A DNA stretch of 64,000 nucleotides. It comes from Steromphala cineraria. Its lineage: Eukaryota > Mollusca > Gastropoda > Trochida > Trochidae. The stretch spans positions 72,815,338-72,879,337 of the forward strand of contig OU744720.1 in NCBI GenBank assembly GCA_916613615.1, given 5' to 3'. A program made the translations under genes and the position numbers. Positions 62,945 through 64,000 of the stretch are shown piece after piece (the first letter of the stretch is position 1; each line of letters begins with the position of its first letter). The notes below the pieces were generated by a model. That model had not been told where the DNA came from, searched no databases, and saw only the letters and a list, made by a program, of their open reading frames with translations.

Positions 62945-64000
62945 TATGTTATGTTATGTTGTTGGCGCAAGTAAATCGTACACGTGTGAGTCTCATGCAT
63001 ACATGATAGGTAACAGTCATTTACTGAAGTCTCTTTTGTAATGATTTTCTCATGTTCTTCTGCACAACATAACAGTCAAAGGAAAATAGTGAAATTAATT
63101 TATTTGTGCAGTTTGCTATTGTCAGTGTCACACATAAAATCTGCATGATACAAACACATCTGCCGCTTCTGGTGTTAACATCATTGAAAACAGAGTATCT
63201 TCATGTGTAGTCAAAATATGTGGAAGATTGATAACTGAAGAGATGATTTCATGTTTGATGTAATCATTCACATTGAGATAAAGTTCTGACGCAGTATGCA
63301 CACGCTATGACGATGACAATGAACAGTCACCCACCACAGCAACACAGAAATACTGTTAAACAAACACTTTCCATCTCCAAGTATCTTCAAAGCAGTGTAG
63401 GTTGACTCAATGTCTTCTGGCAGAAGTGTCTGTGCTAGATTATTAACTTGGATATTTTCAATGCGAACAGATGAGCGTTGTTCAATGGTCCGATTATGTC
63501 AATATTTTCAGCATGTACAGTTTATCCCCTCTTTCAAAACAGCTTGACAAATACCTGGACATTACCCCCGTATGATAATATACACAAAGAACTAAGTTAA
63601 GCACCCCCACTGTTTTCAGAAAAAAAGCTTCTACTTATAAACCATACAAAGTTCCAGAAAAACAATTAGAGTTTAGCAGTGTAGAAATGAAAACTTCACT
63701 CAATTTACGATTCACTGTCTCTGGATAACTTTTTGTCCCCGGCTTGGTATTTTTTAAAACCCAAGTTTACTTATAACTGAAAATGAAAGTAAATAATGTT
63801 TGCTGCAATATGGTAATGATAATTCTCTTGACTGAATTGATAATTTTTAGTAAGGACCTCTTAGCAAATGTTAGTCTTTAGAACAGTATGAGCCTTCAAA
63901 ATCACAAAATTATCAAATATCAAATTTGAAAAAATCTTCCCTAAGAAAAAACTGGCGACTCTTTAAGATAATGGCTTATCTAAAGGAAGAAGAAGTGTTT

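Larger units (their letters stand above)
57009..64000. other. region upstream of NKAIN to the right window edge
   Basis: No host exon supported. It holds the NKAIN promoter side, three MITE or fold-back elements, two hairpin repeats with the TGACGTCA cluster, the LINE fragment and a G-rich run. The last kilobase (63000-64000) shows nothing I can annotate. Confidence 0.45.

Overview
This is a eukaryotic, AT-rich, intron-rich animal genome window. The dispersed repeats look molluscan, probably a marine gastropod of abalone or limpet type: tiny SINE 3' ends that finish in (ACTC)n, many TTAA- and TA-flanked MITEs, and fold-back elements. The species is inferred from repeat style and gene content and was not checked by any search. 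There are no prokaryotic features. I see no rRNA, CRISPR array or intact tRNA.

Five genes can be modelled with consistent GT-AG splice sites and reading phases. (1) At 600-5011 (+), five exons encode a predicted secreted 276-residue protein: signal peptide, PAN/apple-like domain, a four-cysteine linker and a degenerate galectin-like domain. (2) At 13635-18171 (+), the galectin-like half (three exons) is duplicated, but no signal-peptide or PAN exons are visible. An orphan third copy of its first exon lies at 15763-15832. (3) At 23392-27300 (+), six exons encode a glutathione S-transferase resembling the fish/mollusc rho class, with an optional N-terminal extension that looks mitochondrial. 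(4) At 30999-33275 (+), four exons encode a divergent paired-like homeobox protein with an eh1-like repressor motif and an intron at homeodomain position 46/47. (5) At 57008-39983 (-), six exons over 17 kb encode a member of the NKAIN family (Na,K-ATPase beta-subunit-interacting proteins) with two alternative C-termini.

The rest is introns and repeats. At 11.1-13.2 kb a GC-rich block holds a 7-bp/60-67-bp minisatellite, a DIRS/Ngaro-like gag ORF and a 5'-truncated non-LTR retrotransposon tail. A second LINE fragment, internally deleted, lies at 61.0-61.8 kb (-). Fold-back elements and MITEs occur throughout; several keep clear target-site duplications (9 bp at 19.05 kb, 10 bp at 24.03 kb, TTAA at 15.15, 38.3, 46.2 and 57.8 kb, TA at 49.5, 53.1 and 56.2 kb).

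The genes do not form an obvious pathway. The main leads are: the PAN+galectin-like lectin and its module duplication; two neighbouring hairpins at 58.6-59.1 kb whose arms differ between copies but match within each copy; four perfect TGACGTCA sites spaced 20/21/20 bp, upstream of the NKAIN gene; a four-copy array of oestrogen-response-element-like palindromes at 20.7 kb; and a SINE microinsertion that ends 6 bp from a GST exon.
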